64,000 nt of DNA from the NCBI GenBank assembly GCA_023392595.1, contig JAEVYU010000026.1, forward strand, positions 43,275 through 107,274, in the 5' to 3' direction. Made by a program: the position numbers and the translations under genes. Positions 41,793 through 50,466 of the stretch are shown in pieces. Position 1 is the stretch's first letter, and every line of letters starts with the position of its first letter. The stretch comes from Bacillota bacterium. GTDB taxonomy: Bacteria > Bacillota > UBA4882 > UBA8346. The notes below the pieces were generated by a model. It was not told the DNA's origin. It searched no databases and worked only from the letters and a program-made list of their open reading frames with translations.

Positions 41793-41824
41793 CAAAAAAA
41801 CCCCGTTCTTTACGAGGTTTTTTC
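41793..41824. terminator. Bidirectional terminator between the ligase-like gene and mfd
   Basis: AAAAAACCCCGT, a 5-nt loop, ACGAGGTTTTTT: an 8-bp core stem with one mismatch and A/T runs on both sides, placed between convergent genes. Confidence 0.85.
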
Positions 41825-41839
41825 TGATCCGGTTTCATC

Positions 41840-44800
41840 CTATTTTAATGACTGCAATGAGTGGATAACCATCTTTAAGAGATCGGATTCGGGTAAATTG
41901 GTCTTCCATCGAAAAACCGGGGGCCGCCCCACTTGATATCTAAAGTGACTCCGATATTTTTGTAAAATCTGCAGTATTTTTTCATAATCAACAGCGAGTC
42001 CCATATGTAATTTGCCGATTAGCTCCGCGCGCTCCTTGGTGATGGACGCAAATCCTATTTCCTTCGCCAAGGCCTTAACACGGGAAATATCAATCAAGTT
42101 TGCAACCGGCGCCAAAGGATTGCCGAATCGATCAATGATTTCATCATTCACCAGTTCTACCGATTCCAAAGTATTGGCGGCGGCGATTTTCTTATAAATA
42201 TCGACCTTTTGTTTGGTATCTGGAATATACTGTACCGGAATGTAGGCATCCACCGGGATCTCAATCACCGGCTCAGGAAGTTCCGGAGGTATTTCCCCCT
42301 TCTTTTCACGAATCGCCTCATCCAACAAACGGCAGTATAATTCAAAACCGACCGCGGCGATTTGGCCGTGTTGTTCCGGCCCTAATAAATTACCGGCTCC
42401 CCGGATTTCCAAATCCCGCATGGCAATTTTGAATCCCGACCCAAGCTCCGTGAATTCCCGGATAGCCCCCAACCTTTTTTCAGCCGTTTCTGTTAACGCT
42501 TTATCCTTACGGTAACAGAAGTAAGCATGGGCGATCCGGTTGCTTCTTCCAACCCTACCTCTCAGCTGGTATAACTGGGACAATCCGAAACGTTCGGCAT
42601 CATAGACAATTAAAGTATTAACATTCGGAATATCCAGACCGGTTTCGATAATCGTCGTACAAACCAAAATATCGGCCTGATTATCGTAAAAATCAAGCAT
42701 CACCCGTTCCAGTTGATCCTCGTCCATTTGGCCGTGAGCAATGCTGATCCGCGCCTTAGGAAGTATATTTTGCAAATAGGAAGCCATTTTATCAATGGTT
42801 TCCACCCGGTTATATACAAAATACACCTGGCCCTGGCGATCCATCTCTCTTTGAATCGCCTCCCGGATCACTTCCTCGTTATATTCCTGTACATGGGTAC
42901 GAATGGGATACCGCCCTTGAGGCGCAGTTTCAATGAGACTGATATCGCGAATCCCTGCCAACGACATATGCAGGGTTCGCGGAATCGGAGTAGCCGTCAG
43001 CGTCAAAACATCCACGTTTTTTCGCAATTCCTTTAATCTTTCCTTGTGGGCCACTCCAAAACGTTGTTCTTCATCGACAATTAATAATCCCAAATTTTTA
43101 AAGTGAATATCGCTAGAAATTAAGCGATGGGTACCGATAACCAAATCAACTTCCCCGGTAAGCAGGCCTTCGATAACGGCAGCTTGTTCCTTAACCGTTT
43201 GAAATCTGCTGATTACTTTGATATTAACCGGAAATCCCGCGAAACGTTCCCGAAAGGTTAAAAAATGCTGTTGGGCTAAAATCGTAGTCGGAACTAAGAC
43301 TCCGACCTGTTTGCCGTCCATAACCGCTTTAAAAGCAGCACGCATGGCAACCTCGGTTTTTCCATATCCAACATCGCCGCAAAGCAAACGGTCCATTGGC
43401 TTTGGCCGCTCCATATCGCCTTTTATTTCATTGATCGCCCTCAGTTGGTCCGGAGTCTCCTCATAGAAAAAGGTTTCTTCAAATTCGTGTTGCCAAACCG
43501 TATCCGGAGCAAAAGCAATCCCCGGAGCGACCTCCCGTTGAGCATAGAGTTGCAGCAAGCCGTCGGCCATATCCCGCAGAGATTCTTTAACCTTGGTTTT
43601 AACCTTTTGCCAATCGTTTCCTCCCAATTTGTTCACTTTTGGGGGGGAGTCTTCCACTCCGATGAACTTTTGAATCAAATTCACTTGGTCCGTCGGCACG
43701 AATAAACGATCTTCCCCCGCATATTCCACGCGGAGATAATCCCGGTGGCCGCCGGCTATTTCCAAAGTCTCGATACCCATGTAACGGCCGATTCCGTGAT
43801 TGATATGAACCACATAATCGCCAACCTTCAGGTCGGTGAAGGAGCTGATTTTGCTACCTTCTTGCTGGAAACGGGCTTGGACTTTTTTCTTCTGTTTCCC
43901 GTAAATTTCGGTTTCGGTAAGGATGACTAATTTCCCCGGCACCCATTCCAGACCCGATTCCAAATCCGCAATTTGGATCCGGACGGTCCCCGCACTCAGA
44001 GGTGCTTTGTTTCCTTCCTCAACGACCACCGAGGTTATCCCTTCTTCCCGAAGGACTTCTCTCAAGCGGCGGGCTTTTTCTTTTCCCGATACTGCCAAGA
44101 TTATGGTTCGGTGATCTTTAATCCACAGGGATAACTCCGAGGAGAACATTTCAAATTTCCCTTGAAACGTCGGCGGTGTTTTTAAAGGTAAAGTCAAAGT
44201 GTGGGATGCCGGTAGTCCTTTCGGTGTCTTGGCGAGCAGGGACAACGACCACGGTTTTTTCAACCACAAGGCGGCTTCCAGTTCGTCGATGGGAATTAGC
44301 ATTTCTTGTTCTTTAGGTAAAACCACCCCTTTTTCCAGGAAATTGCCTAGAACACCTGCGGTTTCTTCCATTAAGGAATGATACGTATCTCTCCCCCGAA
44401 CCGGTTCATCTAAAATAACCCTAGCATCTTGAAGATAATCTAAAAGCGACACCAGATTGGGCTCGATCCACGGTAAGAATTGATCGGAGCCCGTGACCTG
44501 ATGCCCGGCAGCTAACCTTTCCAAGGCCTCATTAATTCTGTCCCGTAAAGCTTCCGCCTCATTAACCCGCCCGATATCTTCCAGCTTTCCAACCTGTTTT
44601 TCCAAATCAGCCAAAATTTTGGGGCGTGATTCTTCCAATGCTTCCCTGGCCCACAAACCCTCCCGGGCCGGCAAAATCAAGATTTCTTTTAAATTCTGGG
44701 TGGAAATTTGGTCTTCAACCGTAAACTCGCGGATCGAATCAATTTCGTCCCCGAAAAACTCAATACGGACCGGCTGGTCTTGATTCAGCGGGAAAATATC

Positions 44801-45337
44801 GACCAAGTCTCCTCTTTGACTAAACTGACCAATTGATTGGACAAGGTCCACCCTTTCATAACCCATTCGGGTTAAGCGGGATAACAAGGCATCAAGGCCG
44901 TATTCCATTCCAATCTTAATGGGCAGAGTGAACTCCAGAAATCTTTGTGGAGGAATCAGCCTGCGTTGCAGCGCTTCCCACGCCGTAACCACAATCAGCC
45001 GCTTTGAATTAAAAATCCGCCCCAGTGTCTCAACCCGTTGGGCTGTGACCTCGGGCTCATAGGCTTCTTCGTGAGGCAAAAGTTGGTTCTCAGGAAAATA
45101 AGCGACTTGATCACCGCCCATAAAAGCTTCGAGATCAGCTGCAATACGCGCCGCCTGGCTGTTACTATAGCTGATGATCAAGTATTTGCCGCTTTCCTCA
45201 CCAATAAAACCGGCCAAAGCCAAAGTTTTTTGGGTGCCGCTGAGACCCGTCAACAAATCTTGATCGCCACGAAGAAAATGGTTTTTGACTTCCTTAAATT
45301 CCACCTGCGATGATAATTCTGGGAGTATTTCTTTCAT
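41840..45337 (-). CDS. mfd: Transcription-repair coupling factor
   Basis: 1165-residue ATP-dependent DNA translocase that removes stalled RNA polymerase and recruits UvrABC. In order: a UvrB-like N-terminal region (YFPENQLLPHEEAYEP near 98, IGQFSQRGDLVDIFP near 184), the RNA-polymerase-interaction domain around LKVGDYVVHINHGIGRYMG (about 500), the RecG-like helicase with Walker A CGDVGYGKTEVAMRAA (about 648), VDEEQRFGV, TATPIPRTLHMS, and the C-terminal TRCF domain (IPVDAYIPVQYIPD near 1065). The length is standard. It is the last gene of the minus-strand block that includes glmU, L25 and pth. Confidence 0.97.
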   Translation of the reverse strand: MKEILPELSSQVEFKEVKNHFLRGDQDLLTGLSGTQKTLALAGFIGEESGKYLIISYSNSQAARIAADLEAFMGGDQVAYFPENQLLPHEEAYEPEVTAQRVETLGRIFNSKRLIVVTAWEALQRRLIPPQRFLEFTLPIKIGMEYGLDALLSRLTRMGYERVDLVQSIGQFSQRGDLVDIFPLNQDQPVRIEFFGDEIDSIREFTVEDQISTQNLKEILILPAREGLWAREALEESRPKILADLEKQVGKLEDIGRVNEAEALRDRINEALERLAAGHQVTGSDQFLPWIEPNLVSLLDYLQDARVILDEPVRGRDTYHSLMEETAGVLGNFLEKGVVLPKEQEMLIPIDELEAALWLKKPWSLSLLAKTPKGLPASHTLTLPLKTPPTFQGKFEMFSSELSLWIKDHRTIILAVSGKEKARRLREVLREEGITSVVVEEGNKAPLSAGTVRIQIADLESGLEWVPGKLVILTETEIYGKQKKKVQARFQQEGSKISSFTDLKVGDYVVHINHGIGRYMGIETLEIAGGHRDYLRVEYAGEDRLFVPTDQVNLIQKFIGVEDSPPKVNKLGGNDWQKVKTKVKESLRDMADGLLQLYAQREVAPGIAFAPDTVWQHEFEETFFYEETPDQLRAINEIKGDMERPKPMDRLLCGDVGYGKTEVAMRAAFKAVMDGKQVGVLVPTTILAQQHFLTFRERFAGFPVNIKVISRFQTVKEQAAVIEGLLTGEVDLVIGTHRLISSDIHFKNLGLLIVDEEQRFGVAHKERLKELRKNVDVLTLTATPIPRTLHMSLAGIRDISLIETAPQGRYPIRTHVQEYNEEVIREAIQREMDRQGQVYFVYNRVETIDKMASYLQNILPKARISIAHGQMDEDQLERVMLDFYDNQADILVCTTIIETGLDIPNVNTLIVYDAERFGLSQLYQLRGRVGRSNRIAHAYFCYRKDKALTETAEKRLGAIREFTELGSGFKIAMRDLEIRGAGNLLGPEQHGQIAAVGFELYCRLLDEAIREKKGEIPPELPEPVIEIPVDAYIPVQYIPDTKQKVDIYKKIAAANTLESVELVNDEIIDRFGNPLAPVANLIDISRVKALAKEIGFASITKERAELIGKLHMGLAVDYEKILQILQKYRSHFRYQVGRPPVFRWKTNLPESDLLKMVIHSLQSLK

Positions 45338-45419
45338 CGGTCCTCCTGATGCAACGCCTAAGAGAGCCCATCGAGGTGGGCCCTATGGTTAACCCTATTT
45401 ATAGTATTCAGGAATGAAA

Positions 45420-45833
45420 TTAATCTGTACTGCTATTGCAATCATTTTTGAAATAAAAAACTAAACCGTTCCATATCAAATGACTGATGGTGGCTAAAAT
45501 TAGACTGATCCAAACCGGCAAATTAAAAAGATAAAATATGCCAAAAAACGTATGGGGTAAAATACCAGCCAAAATTAGCACCGGATCCAATTGATGCTTG
45601 ATATGAATTGATTCATATAACCCCTCGCCAATGCCGAAAAGAACAAATAACGATGGGGGTGAAAGTGAACTCCAATATGAAACAAAGTATTTAAAAACTT
45701 CTTCCCCAACCGGCACCAGTAAGGTAACTCTTTGCCTCTGGCGAATTCCCACCATTGGGCCAAAAAAATATAAAGTTCGGTCCCAAAACCAGGCTAGACT
45801 CAAAGCTAGACCGGCTGCCAAAATGAGTTTCAT
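45420..45833 (-). CDS. Small membrane protein with PrsW-like glutamate/histidine motifs
   Basis: 137 residues, at least four hydrophobic segments. VPVGEEVFKYFVSY (about 42-55), GIGEGLYES (about 67-75) and two later histidines (LPHTFF about 93, SHLIWNG about 117) resemble the spaced Glu-Glu, Glu and His residues of PrsW/CAAX-type intramembrane metalloproteases, though the protein is shorter than those. I do not recognise a named family. It lies 83 bp upstream of mfd and 31 bp downstream of pth, where Bacillus has the small gene yabK, so co-transcription is likely. Confidence 0.7.
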   Translation of the reverse strand: MKLILAAGLALSLAWFWDRTLYFFGPMVGIRQRQRVTLLVPVGEEVFKYFVSYWSSLSPPSLFVLFGIGEGLYESIHIKHQLDPVLILAGILPHTFFGIFYLFNLPVWISLILATISHLIWNGLVFYFKNDCNSSTD

Positions 45834-45864
45834 CAGCCCATATCTTGACCCTAATCCAAGGTAA

Positions 45865-46437
45865 TTATTCGGCCCTGTTAAAATGATTCATTACATACTG
45901 AGGACCTTCGGTTACAAAATATGTACCGGCAATTGCCGCCCGTTCAATACTATCAAAAAAAATCTTCTTCTCAGCGCCGTTAAATGAGGACAAAACAAAG
46001 TCCACCACCGCCTGACCGCTTTGAGGCCTCCCAATCCCCACCCTTAACCTGGGGATTTCCTGGGTCCCCAACATCTGAATGGTAGAGGCAAGCCCCTTGT
46101 GGCCGCCGGGACTTCCCGAAAGACGAAAGCGGATGGTTCCCAGAGGGAGATCCAAATCGTCATAAATCACCAAAAGTCGTTCGACTGGAATTTTAAAGTA
46201 AGACATAACACTTAAAACCGCTTGACCACTCAGGTTCATAAAGGTCTGTGGCTGCACCAGCAGTGTGTTCTCATTGCCAATCAGAGCTTTTCCATAAAGG
46301 CTTTGAAAACCATTCTTATTAAGGTTTATCCCAGCCTTTTGCGCCAAACGCTCAATCACCAAAAACCCGGCATTATGCCGGGTTTCTTGATATTGAGGGC
46401 CAGGATTGCCTAACCCCGCTATACAGAACAATTGCAC
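45865..46437 (-). CDS. pth: Peptidyl-tRNA hydrolase
   Basis: Recycles peptidyl-tRNA released from stalled ribosomes. 190 residues with the full signature: GLGNPGPQYQETRHNAGF (about 8-25, catalytic His about 22), QTFMNLSGQAV (about 64-74) and the Asp in IYDDLDLPLG with GSPGGHKGLAS (about 107-117). The start is a GTG at 46437 with a poor ribosome binding site (GGGGG at short distance); a TTG two codons on is the alternative. Confidence 0.96.
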   Translation of the reverse strand: MQLFCIAGLGNPGPQYQETRHNAGFLVIERLAQKAGINLNKNGFQSLYGKALIGNENTLLVQPQTFMNLSGQAVLSVMSYFKIPVERLLVIYDDLDLPLGTIRFRLSGSPGGHKGLASTIQMLGTQEIPRLRVGIGRPQSGQAVVDFVLSSFNGAEKKIFFDSIERAAIAGTYFVTEGPQYVMNHFNRAE

Positions 46438-46506
46438 ACCCCCATCGGGGAACTTAAGACTTTGACACAGCCATCATTTCTTAGCTGTCCATTAAGATTC
46501 ATTCCA

Positions 46507-47142
46507 TTATTCTTTTTTGGCTTCTCCTGCCGAAGCTGCAGCAGGAGCTGCTTCTGCTGCCGGGGCTGAAGTCTCAGCGGCCGCGGTCGGCGCAATAGCC
46601 ATCACAACGGCTTCCTCAGGGCCATTCAATACTTTGACGCCTTCCGGCAATTGCAAGTCTTTAACATGAATACCGGAACCTATGGTTAAAGATTTAACAT
46701 CCACATAAATCCGGTCCGGAATATTTGTCGGCAAACAGCTTACTTCCAACTCATGCAATACGATCTCCAGCACGGCGCCGTCATGATTCCGTTTATCTTC
46801 ATTTTTCAAATGGACCGGAGTTTTAACGGTTACCATATGGTCCATCGCAACCCGCAAAAAGTCCACATGAATAACATTTCCTTTTACAGGATTCTTTTGA
46901 AAATCCTTGACCAGGACATGTTGTTCCTCTTCTTTTTTCCCCTTCTGAATCTTAAGGTTAATCAATTTGGTCGTTCCGCCCTTAAGAAAAACCATTTGTA
47001 ATTGATGGGCATCCAGGATTAAATGCTCATTCTCCTTACCCTCGCCATATAAAACAGCAGGTACTTGACCTTTTTGGCGGAGCTGGCCCGCTTTTTGTTT
47101 ACCAAGCTCTTCCCGGACGGAAGCAGCCAACGAAAATTCCAT
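46507..47142 (-). CDS. rplY: Ribosomal protein L25 (general stress protein Ctc)
   Basis: 5S-rRNA-binding ribosomal protein of the long, two-domain Ctc type, 211 residues from the ATG at 47142, which has GAGGAGG 8 bp upstream (an in-frame upstream start would overlap that site). The N-terminal domain shows VREELGKQKAGQLRQKGQVPAVLYG (shortened: GQVPAVLYG near 32), the C-terminal domain SCLPTNIPDRIYVDVKSL (about 143-160), and the tail is rich in Ala and Glu. A near-consensus promoter lies directly upstream, so the gene is expressed apart from glmU. Confidence 0.95.
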   Translation of the reverse strand: MEFSLAASVREELGKQKAGQLRQKGQVPAVLYGEGKENEHLILDAHQLQMVFLKGGTTKLINLKIQKGKKEEEQHVLVKDFQKNPVKGNVIHVDFLRVAMDHMVTVKTPVHLKNEDKRNHDGAVLEIVLHELEVSCLPTNIPDRIYVDVKSLTIGSGIHVKDLQLPEGVKVLNGPEEAVVMAIAPTAAAETSAPAAEAAPAAASAGEAKKE

Positions 47143-47246
47143 AACGAATTCCTCCTCAATCCCTATCAAAATAATTTATTGTAAGTCAATCAAAATCATG
47201 TTCAACAAAATCCCCTAAAACAAAACCGTGTTAAAATATCGCTCAC

Positions 47247-47275
47247 ATTATAACATTCCCATTCAATATTGTAAA
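47247..47275 (-). promoter_or_regulatory. Sigma-A-type promoter of the L25 gene
   Basis: On the minus strand TTTACA, a 17-bp spacer, TATAAT. The -10 box is perfect. The predicted leader is about 100 nt. In Bacillus the gene before ctc is prs; here glmU is directly upstream and prs is missing. Confidence 0.75.
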
Positions 47276-47313
47276 CCTCGAATTATCCACTATGCCCAAC
47301 TTTTTTTATAATT

Positions 47314-48690
47314 TCATTCGCCTTTTTTGTTTCTGGGTGAACGCCATTCCTTCAAGTTCTCCTGCCTGCTTCTGGCTATGGCCAAAGCCTTAGCCGGCAC
47401 TTCTTTTGTGATGGTGGAACCGGCGCCGACCGTAGCTCCTTCCCCAACAATCACCGGAGCAACCAAATTGGTGTTACTTCCGATAAAGACATCATCTTGA
47501 ATCACAGTTTGGTGTTTATGGACTCCATCATAATTGCAGGTAATCGTGCCGCACCCGATATTAACCCCGGCGCCCACCTGCGAATCACCAATGTAGGAGA
47601 GATGAGGCACCTTGGTTTTGTTCCCGATCCGTGAGTTCTTGATTTCAACAAAATCACCGATTTTAACATTCTCAGCGGTGACAGTGCCGGGACGGATATA
47701 AGCGAAGGGTCCGACATTATTTCCCGGCCCAAGATGAGTTTCAATAATTTGGCTAAATTGTACGGAAGTCTGGTCGCCGATCATCGAATCAACCACCCGG
47801 GTATGGGGCCCAATTAAGCATCCTTCTCCAATAATGGTTTTACCCAGTAAAAAAGTTCCGGGAAGAATCGCAGTGTCCCGCCCGATTTGAACTTCCGGCC
47901 CGATGTATGTAAATAAAGGGTCTTCAATGGTTACCCCTTGACTCATCCAATGATGATTAATAGCCTGTTTTAAGAAATTTTCGGTACTCGCCAGTTGAAT
48001 GCGATCATTGGGTCCCATAACTTCCTCTGCCGCATCCGTAACCCATCCGGTAACTTTTAAACCTTTTTCCACAAATATCTTGATGACATCCGTTAAGTAA
48101 TACTCTCCTTGAGCATTTCTGGGAGTGATTTCAGATAAGGCTTCAAGTAAATGGGGAATATCGAAACAATAAACCCCCGTATTTACTTCTTTGATTTCTT
48201 TTTGAGCTGGACTGGCATCTTTATCTTCAACAATTGCCGTAATATTTCCGTCTCCGCCCCGAATAATCCGCCCGAAACCGGCTGCATTTTTAACCTCCGT
48301 AGTTAGAACTGCGGCTACAGCCTGCCGGGTACGTTTGGCATCCACTAAATCTTTAATGGTTTCAGCCCTTAAAAGTGGCGTATCTCCATATAATATCAGT
48401 AAATCCCCGGTTAATGTCGAAAGAATATCGCGGGCCATCATGACAGCATGTCCGGTGCCCTTTTGTTCTTTCTGCCAGACATATTCGAGTTTTGGACCTA
48501 TCGTATCGATAACCTGCTGCCCTTCAAAACCCACCACTACAATGGTCCTTGAGGCTCCAACCTTGTTCGCCGCATCGACAATATATTGCAGCATCGGGCG
48601 TCCCAATAAAGGATGCAGCACCTTGGGAAGCTTGGATTTCATCCGGGTTCCCTGCCCAGCTGCTAAAATAATCGAAGTTAAAGCGGCCAC
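47314..48690 (-). CDS. glmU: Bifunctional UDP-N-acetylglucosamine pyrophosphorylase / glucosamine-1-phosphate N-acetyltransferase
   Basis: Makes UDP-GlcNAc for peptidoglycan. About 458 residues: the N-terminal pyrophosphorylase with ILAAGQGTRMKSKLPKVLH (about 7-25) and YGDTPLL (about 101), and the C-terminal left-handed beta-helix acetyltransferase with NVGPFAYIRPGT and the catalytic-His segment VPHLSYIGDSQVG (about 356-368). I start at GTG 48690, 8 bp after GAGGAG; the GTG at 48699 overlaps that site. Confidence 0.96.
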   Translation of the reverse strand: MAALTSIILAAGQGTRMKSKLPKVLHPLLGRPMLQYIVDAANKVGASRTIVVVGFEGQQVIDTIGPKLEYVWQKEQKGTGHAVMMARDILSTLTGDLLILYGDTPLLRAETIKDLVDAKRTRQAVAAVLTTEVKNAAGFGRIIRGGDGNITAIVEDKDASPAQKEIKEVNTGVYCFDIPHLLEALSEITPRNAQGEYYLTDVIKIFVEKGLKVTGWVTDAAEEVMGPNDRIQLASTENFLKQAINHHWMSQGVTIEDPLFTYIGPEVQIGRDTAILPGTFLLGKTIIGEGCLIGPHTRVVDSMIGDQTSVQFSQIIETHLGPGNNVGPFAYIRPGTVTAENVKIGDFVEIKNSRIGNKTKVPHLSYIGDSQVGAGVNIGCGTITCNYDGVHKHQTVIQDDVFIGSNTNLVAPVIVGEGATVGAGSTITKEVPAKALAIARSRQENLKEWRSPRNKKGE

Positions 48691-48748
48691 AACAATCACT
48701 CCTCGTCAAATACCTAAACCCGCAATCTAAAACAAGTGATTTGAAAGC

Positions 48749-48775
48749 TAAAAAAAGAACTCGGATGAGTTCTTA
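48749..48775 (-). terminator. Intrinsic terminator of the tRNA-Gln gene
   Basis: In the minus-strand transcript: AAGAACTC, loop ATCC, GAGTTCTT followed by TTTTTT. It lies about 20 bp after the tRNA 3' end and upstream of glmU. Confidence 0.9.
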
Positions 48776-48792
48776 AATTTGCCTAAAAATAT

Positions 48793-48868
48793 TGGCTGGG
48801 GCGGCTGGACTCGAACCAACGAATGCGGGAGTCAAAGTCCCGTGCCTTACCAACTTGGCTACGCCCCA
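48793..48868 (-). tRNA. tRNA-Gln (anticodon TTG)
   Basis: A 76-nt cloverleaf with encoded CCA. The acceptor stem TGGGGCG pairs with CGCCCCA; the D arm is GCCAAGTTGGTAAGGC; the anticodon arm CGGGA-CTTTGAC-TCCCG shows TTG; the T arm is GTTGG-TTCGAGT-CCAGC. It has its own promoter (48884-48912) and terminator (48749-48775). The remainder of the 437-bp gap up to spoVG holds only these and the spoVG terminator. Confidence 0.97.
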
Positions 48869-48883
48869 TCGAATGCAGAATTT

Positions 48884-48912
48884 AGTATACCAGTGATTTA
48901 ACGAAAAGTCAA
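48884..48912 (-). promoter_or_regulatory. Sigma-A-type promoter of tRNA-Gln
   Basis: Minus strand TTGACT, a 17-bp spacer, TATACT, with the -10 box 15 bp before the mature tRNA 5' end. Confidence 0.85.
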
Positions 48913-49066
48913 GCACAATCCATTATAAAATCGCGTTCAAACTCTGTCTTGAATACAAAAATATACCCTCAGTTCCATGATTACCCAGCTAAAGTAAACG
49001 TACATTGAAAAATCAACCCGAACCTTTTTCGGCCATTTCATGATTCCGTCGGAAATTTTTGATAGA

Positions 49067-49097
49067 CAAAAAAAGAACTTGCATTTTAAGCAAATTC
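49067..49097 (-). terminator. Intrinsic terminator after spoVG
   Basis: Minus-strand GAATTTGC, a short A-rich loop, GCAAGTTC followed by TTTTTTTG: 8 pairs including one G-T. It lies about 40 bp downstream of the spoVG stop. Confidence 0.8.
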
Positions 49098-49135
49098 TAT
49101 CATCAACGCAAAATTTATTTATGATTCCAAAATCA

Positions 49136-49393
49136 TTATTTATCGGCGACCTCGTACTCTTTTAAAATAGCGCCTTGAATAAGTTCCCTTGCTTCGGAGG
49201 TGATAGGATGAGCTATATCTCTGAATTCACCCTCCGGAGTCTTACGACTTGGCATCGCCACAAAAAGACCATTTTGTCCTTCGATGACACGAATATCTCT
49301 CACTACGAAAGAATCATCGATAGTAATTGAGGCGATTGCCTTCATTTTGCCATCTGAATTTACTTTTTTCAGCCGTACGTCAGTGATGTTCAT
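49136..49393 (-). CDS. spoVG: SpoVG, RNA/DNA-binding developmental regulator
   Basis: Small regulator (85 residues) involved in asymmetric septation in spore formers. MNITDVRLKKVN starts it; the family marks SITIDDSFVVRDIRVIEG (about 23-40), GLFVAMPSRKTPEGEFRDIA (about 44-63) and HPITSEARE are all present. AAAGGTGAG lies upstream of the ATG. A sigma-H-like promoter precedes it. Confidence 0.97.
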   Translation of the reverse strand: MNITDVRLKKVNSDGKMKAIASITIDDSFVVRDIRVIEGQNGLFVAMPSRKTPEGEFRDIAHPITSEARELIQGAILKEYEVADK

Positions 49394-49439
49394 AAAAACC
49401 CACTCACCTTTCTATTTCTTCTGTCATAGCAGTATAAAA

Positions 49440-49470
49440 TAATTTCCATAAGTTTTTAGAAATTCCTTCT
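49440..49470 (-). promoter_or_regulatory. Sigma-H-like promoter of spoVG
   Basis: Minus strand AGAAGGAATTTC, about 8 bp, ATGGAAATTA. This resembles the sigma-H consensus (RnAGGAwwT and RnnGAAT) and, as I recall it, the B. subtilis spoVG promoter (AGCAGGATTT ... GTGGAATTG). The remaining 240 bp up to the nucleotidyltransferase gene hold a branched GC-rich hairpin at about 49630-49672 that may end that gene's transcript. Confidence 0.55.
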
Positions 49471-49710
49471 GTTGGGAAGAAATTTTTTACTTTTTTTTCT
49501 ATCACGGCCAATTCTTACAAATATTTTGCAGCGCAAAATTTACATTTTCCCATTTATTCCCATAAAAAGTTTCTCCAAGAACGCTTATAATTTGAATTTT
49601 AACCGGATTCTTTTTTCGTTTTCATATTGAAAAATGGAAAAGGAGTGTTAGCTTTAAGCCTCACCCCTTTGGTACCTGGTATTATTTTAAAATAACTTCA
49701 TACAAAAAAT

Positions 49711-50466
49711 TTATCCTAATTTGGATAACACTTCCCGGGCTAATTTAAGATCGCTGGGCTTATCGACATCGATACCGACTTCCGGATAGGGTGAAACAAT
49801 CCCCACCGCTGAAAAATGGAATATTTCCGCCACCCGCTGCTCTATCTCGTGAATCGCCAGTCTTCCAAAGACAAGCTTCAACAAGCATTTCCAACCCAGC
49901 AACAGGCAAAGTTGAAGCGGCTTCTTTCTCATCGCAGAGGCCTTCCTGAACATTTCGAAGTTATCCCGAATAACTTTCGGCGAGATCAAAGCTAAATTAC
50001 CACCAGTATAAACTCCATCCCGCAATTTAACATAAGTGCGCTGAACCCCGGGATATTTTTTCTCGTTATCATCTTTGGACACAAAAGAATAATAAACGTC
50101 GGCTTTACGGCTTTGGCATCTTTCCAGGAAATCCTCCAAAGCTTCTTTGGTAATTAAGGGAATATCCGAAGTAACCAATAACAACGGTTCCTCGGATTCC
50201 AGGGCATTTAAGCCGTTTATCAAGCTCTCCTCCCAGGTATTTCCCCGCTCAACCATGGTACAGTTTCGATCCTGCATATCGGAAGAAATCAAAGCCCGGG
50301 GCCCGACGATAATGATGCGCTGAACCGAAGAGATACTTCGCAATGCCTGCAATACATAATCCAACATCGGCCGGCCGGCAATTTTTATTTCCGCTTCATA
50401 GTGTTCTTGGCTCACTTTTCGTAATGCGCCGGAATTAACAGCCCCCGCCAATATAATTGCATTCAT
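49711..50466 (-). CDS. MobA-like NTP transferase domain protein
   Basis: Predicted nucleotidyltransferase of 251 residues with a GT-A fold. NAIILAGAVNSGALRKVS (loop lacking the usual GxGxRM pattern), KIAGRPMLDYVLQAL (about 28-42), LLLVTSDIPLITKEALEDFL (metal Asp about 99-101) and GIDVDKPSDLKLAREVL at the end are typical of MobA/IspD relatives of unknown substrate. It follows the GntR gene with no gap and ispE lies just upstream, so this three-gene unit may be co-regulated. It could make a CDP- or GDP-activated compound; nothing in the sequence identifies it. Confidence 0.78.
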   Translation of the reverse strand: MNAIILAGAVNSGALRKVSQEHYEAEIKIAGRPMLDYVLQALRSISSVQRIIIVGPRALISSDMQDRNCTMVERGNTWEESLINGLNALESEEPLLLVTSDIPLITKEALEDFLERCQSRKADVYYSFVSKDDNEKKYPGVQRTYVKLRDGVYTGGNLALISPKVIRDNFEMFRKASAMRKKPLQLCLLLGWKCLLKLVFGRLAIHEIEQRVAEIFHFSAVGIVSPYPEVGIDVDKPSDLKLAREVLSKLG

